Source: Aspergillus flavus (Eukaryota; Ascomycota; Eurotiomycetes; Eurotiales; Aspergillaceae). Taken from it: a stretch of DNA of 64,000 nt. The notes under the pieces are model-generated. The model searched no databases. It was given only the letters and a program-made list of their open reading frames with translations, and was not told the origin of the DNA. Below, one piece after another: positions 22,218 through 36,298 of this stretch; positions within the stretch are counted from its first letter, which is position 1, and the number at the start of each line of letters is the position of its first letter. Made by a program: the position numbers and the translations under genes. The stretch lies in assembly GCF_009017415.1 (NCBI RefSeq), contig NC_092403.1:2604001-2668000 (forward strand), given 5' to 3'.

Positions 22218-24403
22218 ATGCCCCAGCGACCCCGGAAATTCCAGCGTACCTCAAAGGCTTGTACGGTACACCCTCATTCCTTAATGGTCCCTCTCTCATA
22301 GCGCCCAGGTGACTTTTGCCATCGACGTAGCATAAAATGCACGAAACTCCGAGGCCCACTCGAGCGCTGTCGGAACTGTGCGGATTTTGATATACCCTGT
22401 ACTTATGAGCGTCCATCACGCAGACGGGGTGGTAATAGAAGAGCCCTCCAAGAGACACATGAGCCTGGAAGTCGACCCATTGGGGAAGTCGGGGCTGCTA
22501 CCACCCCTTCTCGACCAGTCCATTCGGCTGATGCTCTTCAGTCCGGCGTGAATTCTCGACCATCGATGGCAGTCTATAACTCTTGGCCAACCGCAGGTCA
22601 GGAGTATAGCTCCGATCCACTGTTAAATCCTTGGAAGGCACTTGCAATCACCTGTCAGTCTGTGGTACTGGATCTCGCCCAGGTGTATTTTGAGATTGTC
22701 TACCCGATGTAGTTCTCTCCTTTTGTGCCTTGACAGGGTATGCGAGGCAATTGTATCCGAACTAACTGCCTTGTACTACACAGATTTCCTTTATTTCATC
22801 GACCGTCATTCTTGAGAGCCCTCCATAATAAAATGCATCTGGAGGACCAGGGTCTATTTGCCTCAACAATGGCAATGTGCTCCCTGGCTTCTGCACGAGC
22901 TAGGGATGGCGCTTTATATTCGAATCGGCGATCACCGTCTCAGCTCTTACATCCACCACCGGAGGTTTTCTGGACAGCAGCTGCGGAGTCTATACCTCGC
23001 CACCTGGCTGCAGCAAGAGGCATCGAATATATGAGAGCATGTGCCATTCTCAGCATCACCGCTATCCAAAATGGTCAGATCCGGGATATGCATCAATATC
23101 TGGGACACTATCATACATTAAGTATTATGGAAGGGCTACATGATGAGAAGTCATGGCCGAATGACTTGAGTACCGTTGAGGTTGAGATTCGACGGAGGCT
23201 GGTATGTCACTGTGCACATGCGATACCTATGACCAAAGTCAAACTAATGCCCAAGTTAGTTCTGGTCCATGTATACACTTGATGTGTATTCGGCGACTGT
23301 ATGGGGAGGCATGGTCCGTTTCAGAGAAATTCAGTCCAACGTTCGCTACCCCAGAGAGATAAATGACGACCTGCTTGATTTCGAAAGCAAATCACAAATA
23401 TCGGCGGATTGTACCACTCCGACGTCCAATACTTATGAACACTCTGTCTGGATGCGGGGGTGGAATTTCACTACTGATCTTTACAGAATATTGGAGCATG
23501 CTATTGACGGCCAGCGGCAAACTTTGCGCGGCGAGAATGAGAGCCCCTGGTCATTATTTCGCCCGAGCCCTGTCCCAGGCCGTTTAATTATGGAGCATGT
23601 ACATTCTATGTTCTCAGCTTTACCGTCGCAGCTTCGATTGACTGGACCTGTCACTGGTGATCCTGAGAATGATATTGTTGGATTCCAATCGGCCAATATC
23701 CAAGCAACGCTCCAGCTTCTAAACATGATCCTTTCTTCAAATGAGGACCAAGGAATAGAGGAGAAATGCGAGGTTGCTGGTAACGTGCTCAGCGTCTTTA
23801 CCAAAGTCCCGATTGAATATCTAAAAGCGATCAGTTCTCCGCTGGTATGTTCTTTGCCTGGCATAATTCGTACCTCACCGCTCCCACCAGTCGAGATAGG
23901 GACGTGCTGACCTTTCGGAAGCTCTACCACTTGGGTGGAATTGGTTTTATTCTTGGATCTGTCATGGAAGGAAGCCTCTCCGAGGCGTCTTATCAAAGAG
24001 TCCGCAAGCTTCTGTAAGCATCGAGTAGTATCCTGTGGCGGTTTACGGCAAAGCTTGCTAATTGACAAGTAGACTAGAGATGGCAACACTTCTGTATCAA
24101 ATGGAGTCAGCACTTACCCGCTCCACTGGCGCCAGCGAACGACTCAAAACACAAGTTAAGCGGATAGATGAGTACATGGATAAGGCTCGGCATGCTGGTA
24201 TGCACTCTGGGCTGGCTGAAATTGGCCAATCGCAACACTTTGAAGGCTACGTACAACCTACTGCAGTCCAGTCTGCAGACTTTGATGATCCACTGGCTTG
24301 CTTTGAGCTTCCTTCAGACTTACTGGATGATTGGCCATGGTCATCCGGTGCTGGCTCTTTGGGAGGGATGTTTCCAATGGCGTTAGCGAAGACAGATAAT
24401 TAG
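22218..24403 (+). CDS. Zn2Cys6 transcription factor with fungal-specific domain
   Basis: Six exons: 22218-22260, 22309-22708, 22784-23201, 23260-23844, 23922-24013 and 24073-24403. Phases agree throughout and the product is 622 residues. The zinc cluster is built across intron 1: the first cysteine codon is split, giving CDFCHRRSIKC, then TKLRGPLERC, then RNCADFDIPC, the C-x2-C-x6-C-x9-C-x2-C-x6-C pattern. A basic RPSRRRGGNRR linker follows. The middle region (YPIFPLFHRPSFLRAL, then STVEVEIRRRLFWSMYTLDVY) is the fungal-specific transcription factor domain. The protein should be nuclear and bind CGG-type half sites. It starts 311 bp downstream of the kinase stop in the same orientation, so regulation of the kinase and transporter pair is a reasonable guess. 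Confidence 0.88.
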
Positions 24404-24945
24404 ATGATTCCTTGCCTCATCTAGGTTTTTCAAACCTCCAATCTTCCTGCCATGGCGTTGATGTATAATACACATATAACTAAGTAATGTTTTTCTTGTA
24501 TCTTTCGGCGCCATTTTGCCATGGTATCTGTTTCTTTACTTAACAGCGGTCCCGTCTCGATTCACATACTCAGGCATCCAAGAAGGTCAGCAAAGGTTGG
24601 ATCTTATCGAGCAGGGCCTTTGCTTCTGCCATCTCCAATAGCAAGGCGCAGCTCCATACCACAGTGTAGTGATTATGTTTAAAGCACATACGTACCTGTC
24701 ATAGATAACTAAAGATTAGTGCATAATTAGTGATATAAACTAATTTCGTCTTCTGAAAAGAAGCCATGGTTTAGAGCTATCGAGTAGTTGATTAGGTTAA
24801 AAACATGCCGCGGACAACTCGAGCCCGACATGTTCAACATATATAAAGACCTTAGGGATCAAATCCATGTGAGCAGAATATGTTGCGGACAAGTGAGATG
24901 ATTTGACAATGATATGACTACAAAATATATCTCCATTAGCCCAGC
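24404..24945. other. Intergenic, convergent 3' flanks
   Basis: This lies between the 3' ends of the plus-strand regulator gene and the minus-strand membrane protein gene. It is AT-rich with no open frame of interest. I see no structured RNA or repeat. Confidence 0.4.
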
Positions 24946-26798
24946 CTAGTAATAATCCTCGCCCTTAGAGAGGGTTGTCACCGAACCCTTGGACCCGAAC
25001 GCCGCATGTCTATGCTGCAAATTCGCGCCCTCGACCTCCCCAAATTGCAACCGAACCTTATCAATATTCCCCTTCAGCGGCTCGGATCCCAAGCAATGAC
25101 CAACAGCCAAGCGGTCCAGCTCCGGATTCCGCGTCGTCATCAAGAAACTTGAGAACGAGTTGTTTTGGGGGACGCCGTTTCGTCGCAGGGAGCAGAAGCC
25201 GACGACGACGCACGCAATCGTGACAGCCAGCGCACTCATGTAAGCTCCTATCAAGGATGTAGGGCCGTAGAAATAGTAGTTTCGGTAGGTTAGGTCCATC
25301 ACTTCGACGGTGGTGTTTCCGCCATTGAGGCTGAGAAGACTATAGGTGAAATTGTGGCCGAGGTCCTGGATTGCCTGGGCCAAGGTTCCGTTCCGGCAGA
25401 AACTAGTGGAGTCATTGCCATGGCTATAATAATAGCTGCTGGTGTTCCATAGTTCTGGACAGTTAAAGAGACCTGTGTACGCAAGTGACGTATCGGTGTA
25501 TGTCGTCGTAGATGCAACAGTCTTGTTCTCTAATACTCCTGCTCTCTTACTCTGGACTAGTTCACCTTGGAGAAGGCCCGAGAGGATCATGTGCATTATG
25601 TAGAAGCCTGCATTCACTGTTGGATCTAATCCTGAGTATGAAGGCGCTGCGGAGCTAGAAGCTGCCCCTTCACTCCAGTTGGCATAGGCGACGTGGTCGA
25701 CTGAGATCGGCGTCAGCGTTTGAATGCCGTTGGTGAAACGCATGTCGACCACGTAGGAGGTATTCCAAAGCTGGCAGACAAGCTCAGTAGGCTGTGTGGC
25801 GTTGTCATTCCACAGCGGATTGCTGCCTGCAGCTGATATGAAAATGGTATTGTTGAGATTCGAAGGTGCAGTCCCCATGTAGATCCTTGTTGTCTGGAAT
25901 TGCGGGTCTGGAAATTCGCTATCCCACAGTTTCTGTGTCACCCCGTCTATCTCCATGAGAGCTTCGCCCAGTCGCTGACATTTGTAGGAAGGACCCCAGA
26001 AGGAGAGCTCGTAAGACGAGTTGGAGAACGGTGCAGGGACTGGAAGCACTTGGGTTGATGAGGCCATGGTGGTGAAGAGGCGGGCCATGTTGCCAGATGG
26101 GGAGGTGATGTGCCACATCTCATCGAATTGTGCCTCATTCCGCCAGAATGATGGGTCGAAGTTAACGTTTGGCACGAGTCGCTCGATCTTGTCCCTGGCT
26201 GGATACGTAACCACGGTCAAGGTTGCAGGCGTAACGATCGCCGTCAGGGGAATCAGCCTGGGTGGATCGGGAATCAGTCATAGACTCACCAATAGCCATG
26301 GAGGTGCACATACCAGGAAACAATCCCCAGCACGGTCAGCGTCTTTGCGTAGATCCATAAGTCCAGGGTGAGGAAAGCAAGAGGGCTGTCCCGGATGGCA
26401 AACATGCTATCGATCCCACTGAGCCGGACACTCTTCCGACGGAGGGTGGCCCAGGTCTCCTGCACTGCTGCAAGGCCAACCGCGGACACCAGGCATGATT
26501 TGATCGAAAAGGCAAAGCCAGTTCCAATCCGGATCGCCCACGTTTGTTCCTCGCGAGACGCGACACGACCGCCGTCGAAGCTCTTGTAATAGTAATGATG
26601 ACCCACGGACAGCATCGCACCAGAAATAACGAGCCCGACCATCAGGGCCGGACACCTCCATCCAATGCCCCATGCGGCTGGTGTCTGTGTCTCTTGCACT
26701 GACTCTGACTCTGACACTGTCGCTGGCGCTGGCGAGTGGGGTCGTTTGTCTGGAACCGGGTCGCAATCGGCGAGGTGATTATAAGTTATCGGAGACAT
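24946..26798 (-). CDS. Multispan membrane protein with glycosylated outer domain
   Basis: Two exons on the minus strand: 26798-26314 and 26257-24946, with a 56-bp intron in phase. The product is 598 residues. The longer open frame begins at a GTG, so I use the first ATG (26798). Hydrophobic segments lie at about residues 45-68, 85-110, 138-175 and 500-522. Between the last two is a region of about 320 residues with at least eight N-glycosylation sequons (NSSY, NNTI, NTSY, NWSE, NTSS, NDST, NGTL, NFTY). This predicts a large domain outside the cytosol. The motif IPLTAIVTPATLTV after the third helix is typical of a fungal family often mislabelled formylmethionine deformylase-like. The function is unknown. 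No enzyme motif is visible. Confidence 0.75.
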
Positions 26799-28190
26799 AT
26801 TATATTGAGGTGCCCGCACAAGAGCGGACTCTGGCCCCGCCGGGAGACAGAGGCTCTGCAGCTGTTGTTATAGCAAATAGGTTCATGAGAGAACTCGGAA
26901 TAGCAAGTGTCTGTGGAGGGCATTTATTGTGCGTGGGCCATGGTTGAGCCTTTCCCGCAGAATCCTTCGCCATTCTGCCTACCAGTGCCAATTCCATTGG
27001 CTCTATTTCAGGCGCGGACGAAAGGGGGCCGTTTCATGACTACTGGGTGTCAACAAGAAATCTAGAGCAGGGGCTGGTTTTCAGCACACTATTACTGGCA
27101 GGTTATGAGACGGGATCGGCCGTATAGTTTCTACTGCGGGAAATGCACAGACAGCGGAGGCTGAAGTGGCATGGAAGTAGTGCTGACTTCAATCGCCCAG
27201 AAGACAGCGCTAACGGGTTGGAAGGCCGTTTGCGATACTTGCAGCCTTGAATATGCATGCTGAGCCAGCCTTTTCAATCAATCGGCAGTGGTCGCATCAC
27301 ACAATACTCGGTGTAGCGTTGCAGGCAGTCACACCAGACAGGCGAGGAAATGAGAAATGCCGCTTGAAGCTATCGGGAAGCAACAAGAACTTGAGCGAGA
27401 TCAAGAATGAGAGGTTGCATACTCTCGTTTGAGACAAGCGCGGGATTCTGCCAAATCTTCCCGAAGTCCTGCCAAGCACCGGCCAGACATATAATACGAG
27501 ATTGTCCCGTGTTCATTTATCCAGTCCCTACGAGTTACGGCCTTAGTTTATGTCAATTGCTCCCAATGGCCCCCACCGTGGCTTTTGTCTTGTGATCTGT
27601 GTGCTCTACCTTATTGGTCACCATCTGTCCGTCTAATTCTGCATGTTTTCCAACCTGACTCTAAGTTAGATGAGTTAGCGCCACTGATACTGCTCCTTTG
27701 AGGAGGAAGTTCATCAGGGTTGAATGGTGCGGATAAAGCATGTCAGGAGCCGTGATAAAACACTTGTTTTGTCCCAGTTTGTTCAGTTGGCATGAACCAT
27801 CAAATGATCGGCGGTACGGCTGATGATAAGGTAGACCTGGCTGCTCCAGGCACTATCTAGAGAGGTTTGTTCCACTGGATCTTATTGCGTTGGCGGGGTC
27901 AAGGAGAATCTTATCAATATCCCCTTGACAATCATACAGCCATTCTTACGATTCTAGTACCGGCTTAACCTAAAGTACGGAATGAAGAGTGAGCATCTGG
28001 GAAAATGGCCGTGCTCAAGAGAGCTGTATTGCCGAAAGGCTTACTATACACATGTCTTGGTCAAGTTGATGCTCAACGGCAATCAGTTCAGCTCGCAGAC
28101 GCACACCGGGTCTCCAATGCGGCCGACAATATGTGCCTGAAGGGGGCCCACACATATTACTGGATTAGACCAAATGGCGTGTGTATCAGA
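26799..28190. other. Intergenic, no gene recognised
   Basis: The 5' flank of the membrane protein gene and the 3' flank of the second MFS gene are here. Several short frames exist on both strands, the longest about 76 codons, but none has motifs or matching splice sites. No repeats stand out. Confidence 0.4.
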
Positions 28191-29915
28191 TTACTCCTTC
28201 ACTTCAACATGGACAGCAGCTGCCTTGCCCTCTGACTCTCTGGCTTGCTCCTTCATATCCGCAACGGCAATTTCACCAACATCAACCGCGTCATCGCCAT
28301 CGAAGTACTTAGCGATTTCCTCCATGGGAGTGTACCGGGTTTCGATCAGGAAGGTGTAGATAACGAACACCTCCATCCCCAGGAAGACACAGTAGACGAT
28401 GTAATACTTCCAGCCAATGGCATCGAGGGCGATAGCGTTAATGTACTGATTGAAGAAGAGTGCCGCGGTGACGCAGAAGTTCAGCCAGGTGAAGCCCTTG
28501 GCACGAAGACCGTAGGGAAGAATTTCGGTGGTGTAGGTTGCCATTAAACCCGATCTGCGAGGAACCTCAATGTCAGTGGCTGTTGGTATAGAAACTGGAA
28601 GATGCTGTACTTACTTGATGTCGTAGAATACTCCGTAGAGAACCGTCAGAACCACGAAAGTGTATCCGAGCGCCTGATTAGCTGTGATTGCGTACCGAGC
28701 TGACACTATGGTCCATGCATTGAAGACCACGCACGTGCCAACTGTCGAGACCATATAGACCGGCCTTCTTCCCAATCTGTCGATGAAGAAGGCCAGGGTG
28801 AAGTTGGTGACCAAGGCTTCTGTCTTGATACCCGCGTTGATTCCGAGTTGTGTGGAAGCCTTGGTGATACCAACACTGTCCATGACCTGCTTGAGATAGT
28901 AGGAAATCAAACCATTGCCACTCCATTGACTGAAGAGACCCAGAGCGGTGATCAGACCGATTCGCTTGCGGTTGCCCTTGGTTTTCAAGAAATCAACCCA
29001 GCGAGTTTGGTCAATCTCCTTATCCAGATCAATAGCAGCCTTTATCTCTGCACATTCCAGATGCACAAATGCGTCATCAGGGTCCCCCTCGCCGTGATAT
29101 TTGACCAGATTCCGCATGGCTTCATCGTGCCTCCCCTTGCTCATCAACCAACGAGGGCTTTCTGGCATTAGCCAAATACCACACACAATGACAATGGTGC
29201 AAATGGCCTGCAACAGGCTCGGGAGACGCCACGACCAGTCGCTCTAATAGAAGAAAAGAATGTGAGTGAGAACAATCAGATCCACAGTGGTTGTTTGGGT
29301 AATGATACGTACCTGAATCTTCAATGTGCCCAATGTCACCCAGCTAGCAATGAACGCACCAGAGTGATAAGAGGCACCACTTAGCGTGACAAGAACGGCA
29401 CGGTCTTGGGGATGCGCGATCTCAGCGATCAAGAGCGGAGCGCTACCAAGAACGAGACAGTCACCAAATCCAATAAGGAGACGGGCGGCGATGAACATGC
29501 CAAAGCCAGTAGCACCAGACTGCAACCCCACTGCAAGCAGCATGATGAGACATCCAACGAAACACCCGAGCCTGCGGCCCCAGGCATCGATCATGTAAGG
29601 CACGACGAACAGACCGAGCAGAGAGCCAAGACTCATGGAGGCATTGAAGAGGCCGAGAAGCGAGCCATGAGGGTAATTGAAGTACTCCTGCCAGTAGGAA
29701 AGGGTTTGGAGACCGTTCATCATGGAACCATCGAAACCGTTCGCTGTGTTGGTCATGATGAGGATGACAATGTAGATGTACAGGGTACGCATATTCTTCC
29801 TCTTCCACCAGGGCACGCGCTTGAACTCCTGGTGAGCGAACAGGAAATGGCCCTTTGTTGGCTTAACAGGTAGGATCTTCTGGCTCGGCTTCGGGGGCCG
29901 GAATCGCAGCGCCAT
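28191..29915 (-). CDS. MFS sugar transporter, lactose-permease-like
   Basis: Three exons on the minus strand: 29915-29313, 29243-28615 and 28554-28191. Phases agree and the product is 531 residues. I use ATG 29915 (MALRFRPPKP); the open frame extends 15 codons further, to a Met at 29960. Sugar-porter signatures in order are TANGFDGSMMNGLQ in helix 1, IDAWGRRLG, LIGFGDCLVLG, MPESPRWLMSKGRHDEA, FIDRLGRRPVYM and LIETRYTPMEEIAKYFDG. The long C-terminal tail is cytosolic. This branch includes fungal lactose and cellodextrin permeases, so an oligosaccharide substrate is plausible. The gene is divergent from a cytosolic GH43 gene (1.5 kb between starts), which suggests import of xylo- or arabino-oligosaccharides. 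The substrate is inferred from context only. Confidence 0.87.
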
Positions 29916-31066
29916 GATTGTGAAAGCGTGTGCTGGATGCAGACCTAGATGAGAAAGCAACAGAGGTGTAGCAAGTTAATGAGTCCACTTCGACTGCTGT
30001 CGGGGGTGACAGGAGCATTGAATTAGGAGAAAGCCCTCTTTATGAATCTCGAGAAACACTTGAGCTTGACCACCCAAGTACTTCGTACGGATAGCGTCTT
30101 GGTCGACTCCCGGCTCAATTGTCCCCAACCGGGCTTCCACGACATGTTGCCAGCCATTCAGTGTTGGCATTAGTCGAGCTGGGTGTGTCACATTTGCCTT
30201 TTCTGCATTTTACCGAAGATTGGCGTTTTCTTCTTCTGCTCGTGTCCTTGAAGCGCCATCGCTCGGGGTCATCATCCTCCAGACCTCGGAGGCCATACTC
30301 CAGACCCTGTGGGGGACTGGGGGTGGAGACTTAGGGTTAGCGGGGGACACTTGCGGGGGCCCGAGATCGAGATGGGGAGGCCTACTCCAGCTATACCTTA
30401 TATGGTAAGAGGTTGATTAACTTATTAATTTAAACTCAGGTAACTAGCTGGAGACTAAACCTTACACTGATACCACCGGCAAGTGGATGGTCCAGCATTA
30501 GCCGAACTTGAAACCGAGAATGTTTAGTTGCTTTAATTCCAGTCTCGAGCGCCTTTAGATAAACTTGACGAGAAAGGCAAAGAAGCCACATGTGCGTCAA
30601 GTCGTGGGCATGTCGATCTAGCATTCAAGCTTGTAGTGATATTCTTCAAAGCTCTTATCGACACCCAGCAACACTTCTCCTCTTTCGACGAGGCTTCTCT
30701 ATCCCAGAATCCGTTAAACCTAACAGTCTAAGCGATCGCTTGCCCGGTAATTGCGAAGCGGAGCTATCCATGTGATTGCATTGACTACTGTATGTTCTAA
30801 TCCTTTCGGAGAAAAATGTGGGGGAGAGCCTGGTCCTGGACCCTGAATTCGAATTTAGGCTATACAGCGTGCTTGACATCCATGCTTGGCCGACTATGAA
30901 CAGCCTAATTTACTTCCTCATCGAGCTTTACACGCCTAACAAAGAAATGCACAGGCCGTTGAAAAGTTACAGTTAGGACCCTGATTCCCCTCCTGGTATA
31001 TCTTTCCTTATCAAGCCATCATGTACCGTGTAGCTCGACCCGGATAGAGGTCACTCATCGTGGATT

Positions 31067-31209
31067 GGCTAGCTCCCCCGGGGCTAACCCTAGGTCTCCC
31101 GGAACTTGCCTCGACTTCAACCGGGCCCCTCTCATGCACGTGTCATCGACGAATACTTTTTCAAAACATGACGAATTGATCCCATCTGCCTGGTTAGCAT
31201 GAGGGCTAA
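31067..31209. promoter_or_regulatory. XlnR-like and CreA-like motif cluster
   Basis: The 1.5-kb divergent promoter holds GGCTAG at 31067-31072 and GGCTAA at 31082-31087 and 31204-31209, all within 355 bp upstream of the GH43 start. A further GGCTAA lies on the minus strand at 30498-30503, about 580 bp before the transporter start. GGCTAA is the known binding core of the xylanolytic activator XlnR. The palindrome CCCCGGGG at 31076-31083 fits the CreA consensus SYGGRG on both strands and overlaps the second GGCTAA. Binding is inferred. The rest of 29916-31419 shows no gene. Confidence 0.45.
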
Positions 31210-31371
31210 TGGGGTGAATGAGTGCCGCAGAATACCTGAGAAAAGGACACCTGCAAGAGTGTGTGGAGCAGAAGGCGCTAGCTATTACCTGCCACCCGCA
31301 TACCAAGCGGACTATCTGAAGTGAGATATTTAAATGTTTTACCCAAGGCTGGGTGACGAGATCGACCATAG

Positions 31372-33041
<1,670 letters not shown>

Positions 33042-34911
33042 ACATTGAAACTGATAGAAATGACAATTTCTCGCTCCCACCTCAGCGCCCCAATGAACTA
33101 ATTGGTTCTGTCAAGGGCGACTTAAACAAATCTTAGCTTTAGCTGTAGCAGTAACGTTTTCATGTAGACCGGTCTTCCCGATATACCGGACCCTGAATGG
33201 AATTTGAAACATTTTGCGTCTTTATTTCTACCATGGGCTTGCACCTAGGAGAAATCCATGCGAGACTGATTTATTAAGATCGATACGCTTTTAAATTGTC
33301 TTTTGAAATTTATTAAAATCACATTAATACACACATGGGAATGCACATGACAGCCAAGATAAGTTAGCCGAAGTAACTGTCAGTGACACCGGAAAGACCA
33401 ATGGCTGTGCGTGGTCTGTAGATAAAAAACCGTGGTCTTTCCGCGCTGCACATTAGTGCCTGCAATATCCTAGATAGGCTATATGCAGTTTGTTCTAGGG
33501 TAAATTCTGTGAGCTAAAGTTATCGTGGTACATTCATACAGCAAACAAGTAGCAGAGAATATATAAATCCACCCACTTTCTTCCGAACAAAAACAACATC
33601 TCGTACAACTGAGAGATGGGGGATACACGTGGAACCGAATCCGTACTGGATCTCCTGGCAGAAAGAAAAGCACATTCTAGGCAGCTTGTTTTAGCAAGCT
33701 TAAGCGCTTCTCGAGGCAGTTCACGAAATGGTGGAAGAGAGCCTACCTGGGGCCCAGATGTGGTGCTCTCAAGAGAAGGTAGCAAGCGGGGGTTATCGAC
33801 GTACTTAATGCACTGCCTCATCAGCGCCAACGGAGCCTCTTATCCAAGTGTCAAATCACAAGCCAACAGTACATCTCAACACAGCCGCGCGAGATGTCTC
33901 TGCCGACTGATTGGGTGATGCTTCTTGGCGGCGCGTACAACTGTCTCGCGAAACGCCTCTCATGTTGCACTCCGCGTTGTTGCTATCAACTGGCACTAGA
34001 CTAATCGATTCCAATATGTGTTGAACTGAAGTCTTCTGTAGTAGTGGTGGTTGCACTGCATAGATCTTCAGTCTTGTAGGTAGATAGAAAGATGAAGTTT
34101 TATTGACGAGAACACAACATATGGCTTTGCTTGCCCTATATGGGAAGCTGAGTGCCCCAGGTAGAAAACTGAAACCGATTTGGAACCCCTAGAATGGGGA
34201 CTCCTGGAGTGGGCGAGTTTCGATTTCTATGACCCAATAGTAGCGGGAATCGAAAGCTTGAAACTACGCCAGATGAAAACCCACTCACAGTTTCCCACGG
34301 ATTTCAACGGTAATTAATGATAGACGCGATCCTTTGACTTTCGCTATTCAGGTTAGGGGGGCGTCATTGTTTTGCATCGCTGCTGTGCGCGAATTGAACC
34401 TACAAATTCCAGGACATACCTAGGAGGGAAGCTCCCGGTCGAGCACAGAGATCAATCCCCAAGAATAAAATGGGCGGTGTTCCTTTCATGTTTGAGCTCT
34501 TGAAGTCAGCTCAAAAGCAGGTGATCGCTCAATCAGATATACCCTTCAAGCTAACTATTTGGCAAAGTGAGCATCAGTCAATATTTAGTAGAATAAGATA
34601 GGAATATTACATAATGGCGTTCGTCTTAATTGAGATTAGATGCGTACACTATAGGAACCGCCCCTGCGTTAGACTCTTGCTCTGATCTCATCAAAGGCAA
34701 GGCTGGCGTGATCGACCTTCATCTAAAAAAAGTGCCATTAATTCTGCTGAGCGGATGATTAGTGTCTCTAATGACCTCAAGGCTAGGTTGAAAGAAGCTG
34801 ATCCTATGAAGCCGCATGTCATGTCTCTGCACGAGTCAGATCCCTTGTGTGTGTGCTCCGAGAAAACTGGATGTAATAAGCGAATTCATTGGTCTAAGGG
34901 CATGCTAAATG
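33042..34911. other. Intergenic, no gene recognised
   Basis: Frames of about 100 codons lie opposite each other at 33534-33830 (minus) and 33616-33918 (plus), but neither has known motifs or introns. The 17-mer gggaagctgagtgcccc near 34143 also occurs near 15616. No transposon structure or RNA gene is visible. Confidence 0.4.
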
Positions 34912-36298
34912 CTAGTGACGAACCGCATGGTTCACCCACATCAAAATTAGTGCAGCCAACGAAACAAAAAAACAAGCCACATTCCACACAATTCCCCAGT
35001 CATTGTAAATGACCTTAGAGACCACGACCAGAAGAAAGAAGAACGACATTGCTAGAGGTATAACGACGCTCCGTGTACCAAGGTCCCAGCCTTCTGTAAT
35101 CAGCAGGGCGTGGAATGGAATCTCGCTGAGATCCGGAACATGCCATGCATCAAGTTTCTTTAGCATATCACTATTACTGGGCATTAACCATTGGTTTTCT
35201 TAAGTACGCCTTGGGTCCCTTACCTATGACTTTACAGCAACTTCTCATTCTTGACAAGGTTGCTTCCATTCGCAACATTTTCATTTGTAAAGGCCTGGGT
35301 CAACAACGGTCGCCTTATAAGGTCAAGTAACTGACGTTGTGATTCATATAGACGATTTTCAGGGCACTCCATATCATCCACTATGCACGATATGCAGTAA
35401 TTTGTAGAGCAATTCGCTTTACCTGTTGACGGATTATATGGGCATGGAAAGTCCTGTGGTTTGTAGTTTGCAATATTATCCTCGAGTTCACTCCTTTTGT
35501 TTGCTGGCTCAGCTTCACGATACAAGCCAAGGTACTGAACTTCGGATATTTCCCCCCCGAGGGATACAGATTCGTATCCTGCCATTGTGACCTAGTTTAT
35601 AGAAAAGCAGAATGAGCAGTGGTGTCTCTATTGTTTGTGTGAAGACATACCTCGACGATATCCACTTGTTGCACTCCATAGAGGGGGATGTATGTTCTCC
35701 AATGACCTCTGCGTGCGTACCATGCTGCGCGGATACTTTCCCAGATATTCACTTCGTTGGCTTCGTGGGGGATGCTTGTTGGAATAATGTGGCAGCGGTC
35801 CTTGTCTCCCCAGCAGAGCAAAAGCACATTGTTTGTGCTTTCCGCAAGTAATGGGCCAAGAATTTGTTCTATCTCCTTCTTACGATTAATGTGTGATATC
35901 CGTCCCTTGTCGGTAACTACTCGTCGAGAGGGAAAGATGGATCGCTGCCTGCGACTACCTTCTGTGACCTGATCGCTGGTTCCATCTGTGGTCAAGAGCC
36001 TTGATCGCCGTCCCCTTCGAGGGCCACGATTTCGGACGTGGATAGGCTGAGGCCGTAGAGGAACAATTTGCTCCCCTGAACGAGCCGTAATGGGATCGGT
36101 ATTGGAAAGGGGTAGCGTAGGGGTTCCTGAACGGAAAAATGACAATATGGTATCCGACTGCAGAATGAGCGATCTATCACGTCTTGATCGTTGAACATAA
36201 TGAACCCATGAATAGCTATCTGCCGTAGAAAGTATTTCTTCGTCGTTAACATCCGTGCGTTCTGATCCGACTGAAGAAGGTATAGGAATAATGCTCAT
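34912..36298 (-). CDS. Unknown protein with two C-terminal membrane helices
   Basis: Three exons on the minus strand: 36298-35651, 35591-35236 and 35176-34912. Introns are about 59 bp, phases agree, and the product is 422 residues. The N-terminal 150 residues are serine/arginine-rich and probably disordered. Residues about 190-216 contain IRAAWYARRGHWRTYIPLYGVQQVDIVEV, split here for length, a conserved-looking block I have seen in uncharacterised fungal proteins. Exon 2 encodes a small cysteine-containing region (CSTNYCISCIVDDMEC) that could bind metal or form disulfides. Exon 3 encodes two membrane helices at about residues 370-393 and 396-418. It has no signal peptide, so a tail-anchored cytosolic protein is likely. 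The function is unknown. Confidence 0.7.

Noticed and set aside
33534..33918. Overlapping frames of about 100 codons on both strands
   Set aside because: Neither has a motif, introns or coding-like codon use, so I could not choose one as a gene.
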